NCBI GenBank assembly: GCA_009731375.1 | Contig: BJOX01000033.1 | Span: forward strand, 131,950 to 195,949 | Direction: 5' to 3' | Length of the DNA stretch: 64,000 nucleotides | From: Paulinella micropora | Lineage: Eukaryota > Cercozoa > Imbricatea > Euglyphida | Shown here: positions 39,019 through 49,108 of the stretch, piece after piece | Layout: every line of letters begins with the position of its first letter | Position numbering within the stretch: position 1 is the first letter of the stretch | Notes under the pieces: generated by a model | Seen by the model: only the letters and a program-made list of their open reading frames with translations | Databases searched by the model: none | What the model was told of the DNA's origin: nothing | Program-made: the position numbers and the translations under genes

Positions 39019-40221
39019 CTAGAAAGAGGGGGAGGGAGGGAAGAGAGAGGGAGGGCCGCGCGGTGCTCCATATAAGCGGAAGAGCCAACAGCACATGTTG
39101 CCCGATTCCAGCGTCCAGAGCAGCGAGGCGCGCCTTTCTCGGCCCACGAGCCAGGCTAGCTCAGCCGTGAACACGTCTTTCGTCAGGGCCTTGTCGCCCG
39201 CGTAAAACCTGAGCGACTGCAGCGCGCCCCGGCCTAGGTACAGAGTCACCGCCAGCAGGGAGCCGGCGCAGGGGTCCAGCGCGCGCACGGCCAGTTCCAG
39301 GGCGCGTTGGTTGCCGTGCAACATGCCGCAAAAGTCCGCGTAGCAGAGCTGATAGTACGGCGGGGGGGGGTTCAGCTTGGCACGGCGGGCCAAAAACCCC
39401 TCGAGCGAGCCGTGGTGTACAGTTAGGTTGGGCGCTTGCAGGGCCCGCAGCTTCTCGCAGGTGTTAGCACACAGGTTGGGTACGTCGGCCTGCAGCGGAC
39501 AGGATATGCCGGCCCGCAGCGTGCGGAAGGAGCAGCCATCGCTGCCCTCTAGCAGCAGCGCCGAGGCCTCCGCCAGTTGCCGAACCTTCACCAGGGCCGC
39601 TAGTTCTGCCGCCAGCCGCTCGTTGCAAGTCGCTTTGAAGTGGCGGTCCCCGTCCTGGTTGTACACATCCACCGACGCCTGCAGGGGTTGCTCCGGGAAT
39701 GCGTTGTTCCGCCGCCGCCGCTCACACCCCGCGCGGGCTTCTGCCTCGAGGCGCAGGCGTCGTTCCAGCAGGGGCACTGGCACATAGTCGCTCTTGCCCG
39801 CGTGTCTCCCGCGTCCTGTGTGCCTCACCAGGGCGTACCACACACCGTCGATTTCGAGCGTGCCCTCGCCGAGCTTGTAGTCACATGCAGCGAAGCGGAC
39901 CTGCTGCAGCTTGCCGTGCAGGATGCTCAGCGAAACGGAGTAGCGCCCGTCGTCCAGCTCAAAAGCAAGCAGGAGGCCCGCGTCCGCGCCGGCAAAGACG
40001 GTAGGCGCCCAGCGCACGACCCGCCCGCGGACAACGGCCCCGGAAATACCCTGTGAGTCGGCTACTGCCGTCTCGTGGTCCGGGTATTCTGTGTCTGCCC
40101 AGGTAAGCTCCAGGCCGCCCGTGTCTAGGTCGCGCAGAGTTTCCACTGGAAAATTGCGGTACGTGGGGAAGCATAGTGTGTCCATGCCAGCTACAGGGGG
40201 CTGCAAAGTAGTCGTAGCCAT
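39019..40221 (-). CDS. Hypothetical protein, 400 aa
   Basis: ATG 40221, only ten bases from the gap at 40232, to the stop at 39019. The N-terminal half has beta-rich, tyrosine-containing segments (YSVSLSILHG, GTLEIDGVWYALV). The C-terminal half includes YYQLCYADFCGML, which faintly resembles the DxCG/DFCG region of some methyltransferases, but no glycine-rich SAM-binding motif is convincing. About 14 Cys residues are scattered without a clear zinc pattern. The tail is Pro/Ser-rich low complexity. The frame is intact. I cannot assign a function. Confidence 0.7.
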   Translation of the reverse strand: MATTTLQPPVAGMDTLCFPTYRNFPVETLRDLDTGGLELTWADTEYPDHETAVADSQGISGAVVRGRVVRWAPTVFAGADAGLLLAFELDDGRYSVSLSILHGKLQQVRFAACDYKLGEGTLEIDGVWYALVRHTGRGRHAGKSDYVPVPLLERRLRLEAEARAGCERRRRNNAFPEQPLQASVDVYNQDGDRHFKATCNERLAAELAALVKVRQLAEASALLLEGSDGCSFRTLRAGISCPLQADVPNLCANTCEKLRALQAPNLTVHHGSLEGFLARRAKLNPPPPYYQLCYADFCGMLHGNQRALELAVRALDPCAGSLLAVTLYLGRGALQSLRFYAGDKALTKDVFTAELAWLVGRERRASLLWTLESGNMCCWLFRLYGAPRGPPSLFPPSPSF

Positions 40222-40231
40222 AGTAGTTTTT

Positions 40232-40346
40232 NNNNNNNNNNNNNNNNNNNNNNNNNNNNNNNNNNNNNNNNNNNNNNNNNNNNNNNNNNNNNNNNNNNNN
40301 NNNNNNNNNNNNNNNNNNNNNNNNNNNNNNNNNNNNNNNNNNNNNN
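40232..40346. other. Assembly gap followed by C run
   Basis: 115 Ns, then C12; a G9...C12 palindrome follows at 40371-40397. Confidence 0.85.
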
Positions 40347-40513
40347 CCCCCCCCCCCCTGCCGAAGAATAAGGGGGGGGGGAGGCACCCCCCCCCCCGTC
40401 CTTAAACACACAAGAGAGCACAAGGGATGCTTAGTGGCTCTTCTAGTTGCAAGTCCGTGTTAATATGGGGCTTTTGCCGTATTTGGGTCTTGTGCAAGAA
40501 GCGGAGAGTTTTT

Positions 40514-41098
40514 TTAAAGGAGTCTTTTTGTTTGAATAAAATTTATTTTTTTCTGTACCTTGTTCGCTGCGCCTCCTCGATTTGTATGCTTGAGGATGGT
40601 AATCACTCCGGAGAGCGCGCGGGGGGGCAATGGCGCCGTCGGGTCCAGCAACCGAAGGCACTCGCGGCAGTCGGGGGTTATTTGCGCTTGGAGAAAGCCC
40701 GTAATTATTTCCATTCGCATCATTGTACAAGAGCATGTGAAAGCCAATCCTGTCATCGACGACTCCGTCATCTTCAAAAGACGGCTTTTTGAACGACGTG
40801 CAATTACTGGAGCTCGACGCGTTGAAAAGTCCAAAGGTTTGCAGCGCGGCGCCAGGGCTACATTCTGCTAGCTGCAACGCCAGCCAGGCCGGTTCAGACA
40901 CGTTCCCCCCCGTGGTTGTGACCACTGACAGACACTGGTGCGATTTCTCCTCGTACAACAAGACAGCATCCGCAAAGCCGGTTAGATTAGGGCCCGAGAA
41001 CCAAAACTGTTCATTATACCCTGGCTGGAACCACTTAGAAACACAATTTGTGTCTTCTTGTGAGTCTGATCCTCTAGCAAATGGCTTTGCGTGGTGCA
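40514..41098 (-). pseudogene. Possible damaged gene, two frames
   Basis: A minus-strand frame open from 41098 reads as ordinary protein (WFQPGYNEQFWFSGPN, VSEPAWLALQLAEC, DDRIGFHMLLYNDANG) but has no ATG before the middle and is preceded by a stop. Near 40730 a neighbouring frame continues more sensibly (ITPDCRECLRLLDPTAP) to a stop at 40514. So there is probably a frameshift and a lost start. The plus-strand frame over the same DNA is less protein-like. Function unknown; it could be a relic. Confidence 0.4.
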
Positions 41099-41329
41099 GT
41101 TACTTTGGTATTTACATTGAGTACTTCCCAGACCCGGAGGGTGGGAGAAGGGGTGGGAGAGGCAGGCAAGGGTAATGGGAGAGGGGGGGGGGATGCTTTT
41201 ATTCTGTTTTTAAAAGCACTCGCTCTCCTCCCCTCCCCCCTCCCCCACCTTCTCTCTCAAAGCTCTGTCCTGCTTAATATCTTTGTCCTCGCTTTCTTCT
41301 CTCTCACACCCCAGGCGACGTTGGGGGAT

Positions 41330-42427
41330 ATGCGGCAGCAGCGCGTTACGAACGCGAGGCCACCCTGGCATTATCTTGTGTTGAACAGGAGCGGGTGCTG
41401 GCAGTGGGAGGGGCGGCCTGGACATTCGCGGCAGCCCAGAGAAGACAGCAGCCCCGAGGCTAAGGAACTATCCCACCACTATGCACAACGGTTCGTGGGG
41501 TTGGACGTGAAGTTTTGCAGGCCCCTGGCAGAAGATCTGTTGCTGCAGCTGAACGGCTTTCTGACAGCTTGTACTTCGCTAGAAAGACTACGGCTAGTAT
41601 GTTGGGACATTGGCTTTAGCCCCGGACTGGAGTTGAGTATACCCAGAAGCACAAAACAGCTGGATGTGGATCTGGGGACCCCGTCTGAGCACACGGAGAA
41701 TCTCATAAACGACTGGCTGCGCAGGAGTGTAGCGGGTCTGCGGGGTTTGCGCGTGGTGGTGAAGCGCAGCTACCGGTTGTACGAGAGTGCAAGGTGGGAG
41801 GCGCCCTGGCTGCGATTTGCAGCTCCCAGCCTGAAGACGCTAGAGCTGTCACACCTGCCCTCATCTTTTGGGATGAGGGGTGGGCTGGTGTTTCCTGCTT
41901 TGCGGGAGCTAAGCTTAAACGACTGCGATTACGGCACGCTTGGGGAACTGCTAGAGCTGGGTTGGCTGTCGGTAACGAGTACGCCCCGGCTGTCTTCGCT
42001 GAGCTTGCAAGGTATGTCACGCTTTAGCCTTGAGCCATGGGCGTCGTTCCTCCACACGGAGGGCCTAATGTCGCGCTTGGCGGGGCTACGCTTGTCCCTA
42101 AGAAGACGGCCCACTTTGTGGGGCAGCGGCAGACAGTCTAGGGGGTGTCTTTGCCTGCCACTGCCTGACTTCCCCCGCCAGGAATTGCGAGTGCTTGAGC
42201 TTTGTGGCTTTACCTTTCGGGCCCGGGGCACCGAGTGGACCTTGCCGGAGACTCTGCGCGTCCTGCGCTTGGTGCGCTGTCAGATAGTGGACAGCTCTGT
42301 CACTATCCGGCTGTCGGGCGCAGGGGTTCTGAGTGAGCTGGCATTGACGAACTGCTCAGGGGTGCAACCCCCCCTCACCCCCCGCCCAGCCCGCTGGCGC
42401 GAAAGAGAAAGAGAGAGAGAGGAATAG
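41330..42427 (+). CDS. LRR-like protein, 365 aa
   Basis: ATG 41330 follows a long pyrimidine-rich leader; the frame is open upstream to 41081 but through low-complexity DNA. From about residue 85 the protein has leucine-rich repeats of variable length: LERLRLVCWDIGFSPGLELS, LRGLRVVVKRSYRLY, LKTLELSHLPSSF, LRELSLNDCDYGTL, LSSLSLQGMSRFSLE, LRVLELCGFTFRARG, LRVLRLVRCQIV, LSELALTNCSG. This gives the ribbon of a curved LRR solenoid used for protein binding. The last 20 codons are Arg/Glu repeats read from an AG microsatellite just before a C run and gap, so the true end may be elsewhere. Confidence 0.75.
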   Translation: MRQQRVTNARPPWHYLVLNRSGCWQWEGRPGHSRQPREDSSPEAKELSHHYAQRFVGLDVKFCRPLAEDLLLQLNGFLTACTSLERLRLVCWDIGFSPGLELSIPRSTKQLDVDLGTPSEHTENLINDWLRRSVAGLRGLRVVVKRSYRLYESARWEAPWLRFAAPSLKTLELSHLPSSFGMRGGLVFPALRELSLNDCDYGTLGELLELGWLSVTSTPRLSSLSLQGMSRFSLEPWASFLHTEGLMSRLAGLRLSLRRRPTLWGSGRQSRGCLCLPLPDFPRQELRVLELCGFTFRARGTEWTLPETLRVLRLVRCQIVDSSVTIRLSGAGVLSELALTNCSGVQPPLTPRPARWREREREREE

Positions 42428-42480
42428 GAAAGAGGAAAGATGGAGCGGATTCCTCCCCCCCCCCCCCCCCCCCCCCCCCC

Positions 42481-42490
42481 NNNNNNNNNN
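42481..42490. other. 10-N join after C run
   Basis: Ns preceded by a C run of about 28 bases. The LRR gene's end and the MYND gene's start both lie close by. Confidence 0.9.
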
Positions 42491-42557
42491 ACACTGGGAT
42501 GCGCACGGACGGGTTTGTAACAGTTCGTATGCAGAGAGTGTCCAGCGGGTGCAAGAA

Positions 42558-43472
42558 ATGTATTTTGGAGACATGGTGGTGGGGATCCGGGAGCGACGCG
42601 TGTATAAGAAACTAATCCAGAAAGCCCAGAAACATCATGGCGGTGGGCTGGTATACGTGCTGTTGGGCGTTGAGAGGGAAGAAAGTGCGTACGTGCCCCG
42701 AGCTCAACTAGACAAGTCAAAGTGGGCGTGGCTGCGCACGCTGGCACAGAGCCAAACTACGCAGGTGGCAGATAAGCCTCTCCCAGGCCTGGCGCTAATT
42801 ATCATGTCGGTGCCGTACAAGATAAGTTTCAAGGATTTTAATAACGATTATATACTGCAGAACCGACATTGCTCTGTGCTGTCAGAAGAGGATGACATGT
42901 TTGGGATGTACTGCCAAATGTCCACCGTACTCGGTTACGAGACAACGTGCAAGAATCTGCAAAGGGCACCGAGCTGCGCCGTCTGCCAGAGTGAGCTGCT
43001 GATGCAACTTCAGGCTTGCGCGAGTTGTGCTTGCTACTTGTATTGCAGTCAGCGATGTCTGGAGCAGCACGACAAAACGTGCCCGGGTCCTGACGACGAC
43101 GACGACGACGGGGACGGGGAGGGAAGCACGTTGCTGGGAGAGCTGAGGCGGCGGCATACCCTGCGCAAGTACCTGCGTTTAATGAAGCAACCGCCCCCTA
43201 AATGCCGGACGCAGACCCACGCGCGCCTGTGCCTGTTGGCCATCAGGCTGCTGTTGCAGACGGCGATTGAGCTCGTAAGGTTAGCACCCCATGCGCGCAG
43301 CCGTGATGAACTGCTGCGAGCTCAGCCTAAGGAGGCGGCCCCTCTGCTGAACAAGGTGCAAGCGCCCGCCGTCGGCCTGCTCGAGGCACTGGATCGCGAG
43401 TTGCTTGAACAGCTCCTGCAGCGCTACATCCCCAGCCCACAAGTGCCAGACCGTACCAGCGAGCTGGAATGA
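42558..43472 (+). CDS. MYND zinc-finger protein, 304 aa
   Basis: ATG 42558; a GTG three codons upstream is possible. A MYND finger lies near residues 145-180: CAVC, then CASC ten residues on, then YCSQRC and H...C, which fits the family spacing C-x2-C-x10-C-x2-C-x4-YC-x3-C-x3-H-x3-C. MYND fingers bind two zinc ions and contact short proline-containing peptides of partner proteins. The N-terminal 140 residues are an unrecognised domain; after the finger comes an Asp/Gly-rich run (GPDDDDDDGDGEG) and a helical C-terminal part. No SET methyltransferase motif is visible. Probably an adaptor acting on host transcription or signalling proteins; that role is inferred. Confidence 0.88.
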   Translation: MYFGDMVVGIRERRVYKKLIQKAQKHHGGGLVYVLLGVEREESAYVPRAQLDKSKWAWLRTLAQSQTTQVADKPLPGLALIIMSVPYKISFKDFNNDYILQNRHCSVLSEEDDMFGMYCQMSTVLGYETTCKNLQRAPSCAVCQSELLMQLQACASCACYLYCSQRCLEQHDKTCPGPDDDDDDGDGEGSTLLGELRRRHTLRKYLRLMKQPPPKCRTQTHARLCLLAIRLLLQTAIELVRLAPHARSRDELLRAQPKEAAPLLNKVQAPAVGLLEALDRELLEQLLQRYIPSPQVPDRTSELE

Positions 43473-43495
43473 AAAAGAAGTACCACACAAAAAAA

Positions 43496-43515
43496 AGGTT
43501 TTAATAAAAAATCCA
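43496..43515. terminator. Shared AATAAA/TTATTAAAA between convergent genes
   Basis: GGTTTTAATAAAAAATCC lies between the stops at 43472 and 43532. It contains AATAAA on the plus strand and TTATTAAAA on the minus strand. Confidence 0.45.
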
Positions 43516-43531
43516 ATTACGTCTTATACAC

Positions 43532-45559
43532 TTAGAATCTCAGTCCGGCGGGGGCTGCGTGCTCACCTCCAGCCCGCGGCAGTGGGCTGGGCTGGGGACC
43601 AAAGATGTTGTTAGCGGCGGCAGAGAGAGTGAGTGGGTTGAGGGGCCCTTGTGCGCCCAAACGCACGTTGAAGGTGCAGGCAGGGTGGGTGGCGAGGGCG
43701 GAGAGGGCGCGCAGCAGCTGTGTGTAGCGTGCACTGTTGGCGGCGTCGAGCCTGAGGTCACCAAGCTCGATGATCCATTCGATGCTTCTGAGGGTGTCGG
43801 TAGCGTGGTGGGCGCTGTCGGGCAGGAAAAGCCTGGAGAGACTGCTGGGCAGGCGGCAGTTGGCGTGGTCGAGGAGCGTGCCGGTGGTCTCGTCAGCGAA
43901 GACCGTGCCTGCGCTCGTGCCCATTAGGGCAAGCTTCCAGGCGCCAACCAGGTGCGTGATGCGCAGCTTCTGCAGGCCCTGCAAGTTGGCGGCGCTGCCG
44001 CAGGCTGAGCGTTCTCTGCACTGCCAGCGATTGATGTAATAGAGGGGTTCAAGGAAGTCGGCGTCACAGTCTTGTATCTTAACGTCGAGTTGGGTAAGTT
44101 CGAACCTGGGCAAGAGCCCCGCCAGCAGCGACTGGAAGGCACAGGCCGAAGAGCACAGGCCGCTGAGCCTGTGTTCGTACAGGGCCAGATTACGCAGGCG
44201 TAGCTCGCACTGGAGCCCAGGCTGAGAAAGTTGCCAAGTGTCGACAAAGGAGAGCAACCGACGCACCTGGGCGTCCTCGGCGCTAAACGCCCCCATGTCC
44301 AGCGTCAGCGCGAGGCAGAGCGGCCTGGACAGGGCTACCTTGGCCAAGAGCCCCTGCGCGGGGTGGGGTGGCCGAGTGGTTTCTTCAAAGGCAGCGAGGG
44401 AGATCTCTACCTGCAGGTTTTCCAGTTGGGGATAGACAAGGGCAGGGATGTGGGGCCAGGGAATAGGGGGGCCAAGGCAAGGGAGGAAGTACGGGGAGAG
44501 ACGCCTCTGCACCAGACAACGCAGGTTAGGGAGCCGAGCGCAGGTCCGTCCGATCAGGGCTCCCTCGAACAATGGACAGTCGTGGATGCGCAGTTCCTCC
44601 AGCGCGCCGAAATTGCCCTTGGCCACAAGCTCCTCGACCCGCGTATCGTTCCAGAACTGGCCGTGCAGGTCTAGGCTGCGGACCTCCTTGCAGTTCTTGG
44701 CGCTCACGCTGCACAGCGTGGGCAGCGCTTCGCAGATACGCGATAGCTGTTCCAGCGCCACCGCGGGGCAGTCCTTGATCACAAGCTCTTGCAGACCCTG
44801 CAGCTGCGCCTGTGCCACCAGGTTTACTAGGCGCTCGTCCGTCCAGTAAGCTCCCGAGAGTTCCAGCGTGCTTTTCTGCTGCCATTGCTGCAACGCGATC
44901 TGCAGCCTGCCAAAGGCCTCCGTGCCCCCCTCCTCTGCGACCTCCAGGTGTAGGGACCATGGTTGGAGGTTGCCGTGCCGGGCGACGCCTCCCGTCCTGT
45001 TGAAAACTATGGCCAGGCAGTTGGCCACCGTCAACAAGCTCCCGCGCAGTCGCAACTCCGTTACATTTGGCACCATAAACAGCAATTGATCCAGCAGTAC
45101 TGGCACGTTCCTTTCGTCTGTGCAGTCTGCGCCTGGCGCCAGCTCCAGGACGCCACCCCCTCCTCCTCCTCGGGCTCCCGGCGCAGAGCCGTCCACGGAG
45201 CCTAGGTAAGTTGCTAACGCCTTGGCCACGAAGCCCGCAACCTCATCCACAACAGCCTCTTCAGTCGGGGAACGGCTCACAGTGTCTTTGGAAAGACAGT
45301 GACTGATCAGGGCGCCGAAACTTTGCTGCAGTTTTTCCGTCCGCTGGACAAGCACTGAAAGATCAGGCAGTGCCTCGAGGCAATCTGTCACTAGCACTGA
45401 GAGCAAGGGCGACATACCCCCCGCCAGAGCGGTCTGAGCATCGCCACAAGCTGCAACTGTAGGTGAGACAGGCTTGCCAGGCTCTTTGTTGGCAACGCTC
45501 GATGTCACCAGTGTTGACAGACTAGTATCCGACGACGATAGCCTACGCTTGCCTAGCAT
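43532..45559 (-). CDS. Large LRR-like protein, 675 aa
   Basis: Starts at ATG 45559 (an upstream in-frame ATG at 45610 is less likely). The N-terminal 150 residues are helical with a Ser-rich start and a Gly run. From about residue 165 irregular leucine-rich repeats follow: PNVTELRLRGSLL, STLELSGAYWTDERL, LQELVIKDCPAVALEQL, VRSLDLHGQFWNDTRV, LEELRIHDCPLFEG, LENLQVEISLAAFE, LQKLRITHLVGAW. The style (repeats ending in a DCP or DC motif) resembles the LRR genes at 23581 and 41330, so they are probably one expanded family. No F-box, kinase or membrane domain is visible. Presumably a protein-binding scaffold. Confidence 0.75.
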   Translation of the reverse strand: MLGKRRLSSSDTSLSTLVTSSVANKEPGKPVSPTVAACGDAQTALAGGMSPLLSVLVTDCLEALPDLSVLVQRTEKLQQSFGALISHCLSKDTVSRSPTEEAVVDEVAGFVAKALATYLGSVDGSAPGARGGGGGGVLELAPGADCTDERNVPVLLDQLLFMVPNVTELRLRGSLLTVANCLAIVFNRTGGVARHGNLQPWSLHLEVAEEGGTEAFGRLQIALQQWQQKSTLELSGAYWTDERLVNLVAQAQLQGLQELVIKDCPAVALEQLSRICEALPTLCSVSAKNCKEVRSLDLHGQFWNDTRVEELVAKGNFGALEELRIHDCPLFEGALIGRTCARLPNLRCLVQRRLSPYFLPCLGPPIPWPHIPALVYPQLENLQVEISLAAFEETTRPPHPAQGLLAKVALSRPLCLALTLDMGAFSAEDAQVRRLLSFVDTWQLSQPGLQCELRLRNLALYEHRLSGLCSSACAFQSLLAGLLPRFELTQLDVKIQDCDADFLEPLYYINRWQCRERSACGSAANLQGLQKLRITHLVGAWKLALMGTSAGTVFADETTGTLLDHANCRLPSSLSRLFLPDSAHHATDTLRSIEWIIELGDLRLDAANSARYTQLLRALSALATHPACTFNVRLGAQGPLNPLTLSAAANNIFGPQPSPLPRAGGEHAAPAGLRF

Positions 45560-45667
45560 TTTTATCTTGCTCGCCAAGCCACCTTTGCCAAGAAATACCA
45601 ACCTGTGCAAGTGGGGGGAGGGGGCGGCGCCCCCCCCCCCCTCTTGATACTCCCGTTAAAAGAGAAG

Positions 45668-45814
45668 NNNNNNNNNNNNNNNNNNNNNNNNNNNNNNNNN
45701 NNNNNNNNNNNNNNNNNNNNNNNNNNNNNNNNNNNNNNNNNNNNNNNNNNNNNNNNNNNNNNNNNNNNNNNNNNNNNNNNNNNNNNNNNNNNNNNNNNNN
45801 NNNNNNNNNNNNNN
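45668..45814. other. Assembly gap followed by G run
   Basis: 147 Ns and then about 25 G; a G/C palindrome (GGGGCGGCGCCCCCCC) lies at 45620-45640. Divergent intergenic region. Confidence 0.85.
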
Positions 45815-45905
45815 GGGGGGGGGGGGGGGGGGGGGGGGGAACGTGAGGGACTGCACTTCTTAAAGTATAAGAAGGGCAGCGAAGAAAAAAGAAAAGGAAA
45901 ACAGC

Positions 45906-48829
45906 ATGGTAACACCAGAGCAGCAAAGGCGCTTGGTGTTGTTAACTGACAGGCTTGCTAGATTGCACAGCGTGGGATATGTGGTAAACTATTTGTTTGC
46001 TAAGGGAGGCGGGGTAGAGAAGTTCATGGAACAAGAACTCCGTGAATCTTTCCCCGCAAACATTTCGACAGTGTGGAGGCTAATGTACGACGTGTTGGGT
46101 TACTGGGAGAACGTCTCGCAGGAGATGTTTGGGCATGTGAAGGACGACGCAGATGCTCTGCTGAACATAGCGCGTACCCGGAATCTCGCGGGGTGGGATG
46201 CGCTAGAGGTCAACTACTACAATGACTTTTCCAAACAGAACAAAACGCTGTTTGCACAACTGGCCAGGGGCGCGGATGAATGGCGGGTCGTAGAAAAGTT
46301 ATCAAAAGACGTTGAAGCGGTTTGTAGGGATCTAACGGATGATAAATCTACTAAAGCCTTTTTGGAGCTCGAGTTTATCAACTACAAGATGGGTTTGATA
46401 CACGAGCATTCGCTGTACTTTGCTAGGGCCCAACAGGCTTATAAAAGGCTGTGCCCGCCTATCTGGCGTGCTGAACTGCCAGGCGGTGAGGTGCACTGGA
46501 TCCTGACCGACGATCCCCGCCTTATGCGCTATCTGCTGAAGAAGCCAGATCTGGAGAAGGCGCTGCATACAGCGGCCCAGACTGCCCTTGCAGGGCAGGC
46601 TGTCACTGCAGACTTGAACGGCGAGTACTTTGCAAATTTAAACGGTGTTTTGGCTCGGCTGAAGAAGGGCCAGATCGCGCGGGCGGGCGAGAGCAGCCTG
46701 CCGCGGGGAGGAGGAGGGCCCGGCGCACGCGTGCCCTTTTTAGACAAGTGGAGTGAAAAAACCCTGGAGCAGGCAGAGCGGTTCTGCAGTCGAGCTTCCG
46801 TGGGTGAGCGAGCGGTAGCAGTAGTAGCTTCGGCTGGTTCATCGGCGAACGCCGCGGGGGATGCCCGGGGGCCCGCTGAGAAGAAACTACGCACAGACGA
46901 GCACTTAGAACAAGTTAGTCAAGCACTTATGGTCTTGGTGCAAAATAGCAAAATATGGGGGGGGAGGAGGTTTCTATAGGAAATCCCCCGGTGTGTGCCG
47001 ACAAATTGACGCACATGTTGCGCTCTGGATAAGTATCGAGAAAAGGTTCAGAAACAGCGCGGCCTACAAAAAATGGGCGCGTCTAAGTCTGGGCGTGTGC
47101 AGACCTGTCAATTCCGAGTCATGCATCTTCAACGATTGGTTCCACAAGGAATATTCGGCCGACCATAAAAGAAACGAGTACCAACTAACCGACGCTCAGT
47201 GGGAAGAACTTTGTACGCTAAAAACGGCAAAGTACACATTGTTGGGCCGGCAAAGACTGTGGCTAGGCAACCACTTGGCTGGCTTGGTGAAAACACAAAA
47301 GCCGAGTGAGAGCGCTGGTAATAAGCTTAATCTGCTTGTAGCGGATGGCTTCTGTCTGGCGTGGTATGATAAGACAAAAGGAGCCGAAGCCGCGGCGGTG
47401 GTGGCGACCCGAGCCGCTAGCTACCAGAAGAAAGGGCTTGTCGGCGTCTCCGAGGAGCCGCAACCCGGGCCCCTGCAAAACCCCAACGTCCGATGTTATT
47501 TGAACACTGCGGTTCAGTGTCTTTGCCCGGTCCTAGCTGGCAGAATGTCGGATTTCGCTGGGGCTTGCGGGACTTGTGCAGGCTGCCAGCTGGTGGCATT
47601 GTGTAATGGCCTGGCTCCGTACGGAAGCAAATTTGTAAAAAGAACACAGTCTCCCGGCCCCTCTCTCCAAGATATTCTAAGCAAACTACACGACCTCGAT
47701 TCCGCGAATGAGACAGGCTCCGGGGGCAGGATGGCTGACGTGACTGAGGCAGTCGCAAAAATTAATCATGCAATCTATGAACAAGCAAGCGCAAAAGCTT
47801 GCGACGTTTTCAAGCAACAATGGGAAAGCAGCCTGCAATATCAAGTAGTCGAACGAAGAGTCTGTTACGCAGGAAAGCACATAAACTTACACGAACAAGA
47901 CCCGTGGCTCCGCCAGGGCATTGTCCTTGACTTACCCGTAGAAGCCAAGCAGAAGAAAAAAAGAGCAAATAAGTACGGCAAGTTAGATTCCCTGGAACTG
48001 CATCTGACCCTCCAGGAAATCATAGATACCTACTTTCAGACAGAACGGCATGACCAAAACTACGCACTCTGCCACGAGTGCAGCGAGAATAATGTCGTTC
48101 AAAGGGGTTGCACCTATACGCGCAGTCTGCTGGCAGAAGATTCCAGGAGAGTAGCTGGCTGTACAGCGCACATGCATTGACGTTAAGAAGTCAAAACCAA
48201 CAAAGCTACAAACCCCACTACTGCTTACCACTACCGTACAGATTCCCTTTGCCGATTTGTTTTCTATTGCGCAGACCCCGGCCGAGGGAAAAAGCTACAC
48301 GTACATGCTGGAGGCGGTGGCGTGCCATACTGGTGCAACGCCCGATTCCGGGCACTACTATGCTTACCGGCGCTGCGCCGACGACACGGGGGACTGGTGG
48401 TGCCTGGACGACGATAAGACCCCTAAAAGATTGAAGTGGGCAGAGGTGCAAGAGGACACAGCCTTCTCTGGCAGGCTGGTGGTGCTACGGCTAATTGATG
48501 AAAAGCCGCGACCCGCGCTGGGGCTGCGGAATGGGAGCTTCCGACTAGTCGAGCGCTCCTGGGGAAAGGTCGGGCTGTCCAAGCTGGTTTACGTCACGGG
48601 TAAGGCAGGCTATGTAAAGAGTAAGAGTAAAAAGAGCAGGTCGTATATCGCTACGATTATCTCGGCGATATGCGAAGGAATTATTCCGCCTGCTGAGCGG
48701 GCAAACAAAGAAATACTCCTCTGCTATTCAGAGGATGAGACACTGAACCCTAAGTTTGATGCTGCTGCAGTGGAGAAGCTCGTAGCCAAGCAATTGCTGG
48801 CTCATTACGGCGTAGCTCTCGCGCCTTAG
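45906..48829 (+). CDS. Ubiquitin-specific protease-like gene in three frames
   Basis: Removes ubiquitin from proteins. Three frames seem to belong together. 45906-46979 gives a helical N-terminal region with no known domain. The frame of 46993-48180 has no ATG near its start and is open back across a G8 run at 46957-46964, so an indel there would join it to the first. It carries the cysteine box (NPNVRCYLNTAVQCL, Cys codon at 47494) and CxxC pairs (CGTCAGC, CHEC) typical of USP zinc-binding fingers. Near 48152 the family pattern passes to a third frame (RTCIDVKKSKP onward), which carries the histidine box (DSGHYYAYRRC) and the Asp region (WWCLDDDKTP). All three catalytic positions are thus present. 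About 970 residues if joined. Confidence 0.8.
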
Positions 48830-48839
48830 CGAGTGAGCT

Positions 48840-48938
48840 AGGAAAATTCCAGTTACTAATTAAAAAAGGAAAAAAAAAAGAGTGTTTTACAGCATCTCAC
48901 TTTCCCCTCCCTTTTTTTTGTTCTCTCCCTCTTGCTAG

Positions 48939-48982
<44 letters not shown>

Positions 48983-49108
48983 TTTCCNNNNNNNNNNTGC
49001 TTCTTGTCCCACACTAACTAACTACTCTGGCTTGGGCTGTGAAAAGAAAAAGGAAGCAGGCGAAACAGAGAAAGTGTGTGCAAGAGAAAGAAACCAAAGC
49101 CCCGCACG
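48840..49108. other. Intergenic with long C run and 10-N join
   Basis: TAATTAAAAAAGG after the protease gene (3' signal), then a C run of over 40 bases (48941-48982) and Ns at 48988-48997. No gene is seen. Confidence 0.7.

Noticed and set aside
39600-40056. Frames overlapping the 400-aa gene on both strands
   Set aside because: Shorter, Arg-rich and lacking the even composition of the main frame.
41081-41329. Upstream extension of the LRR gene to 41081
   Set aside because: The added residues are read from G-rich and pyrimidine-rich leader DNA; the ATG at 41330 gives a cleaner protein.
44360-44440. tRNA-Ser-like start GGGGTGGCCGAGTGGTTTC
   Set aside because: It lies inside the LRR coding frame at 43532-45559 on the other strand, and no anticodon stem or T-arm can be folded after it. 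No tRNA gene is called in the window.
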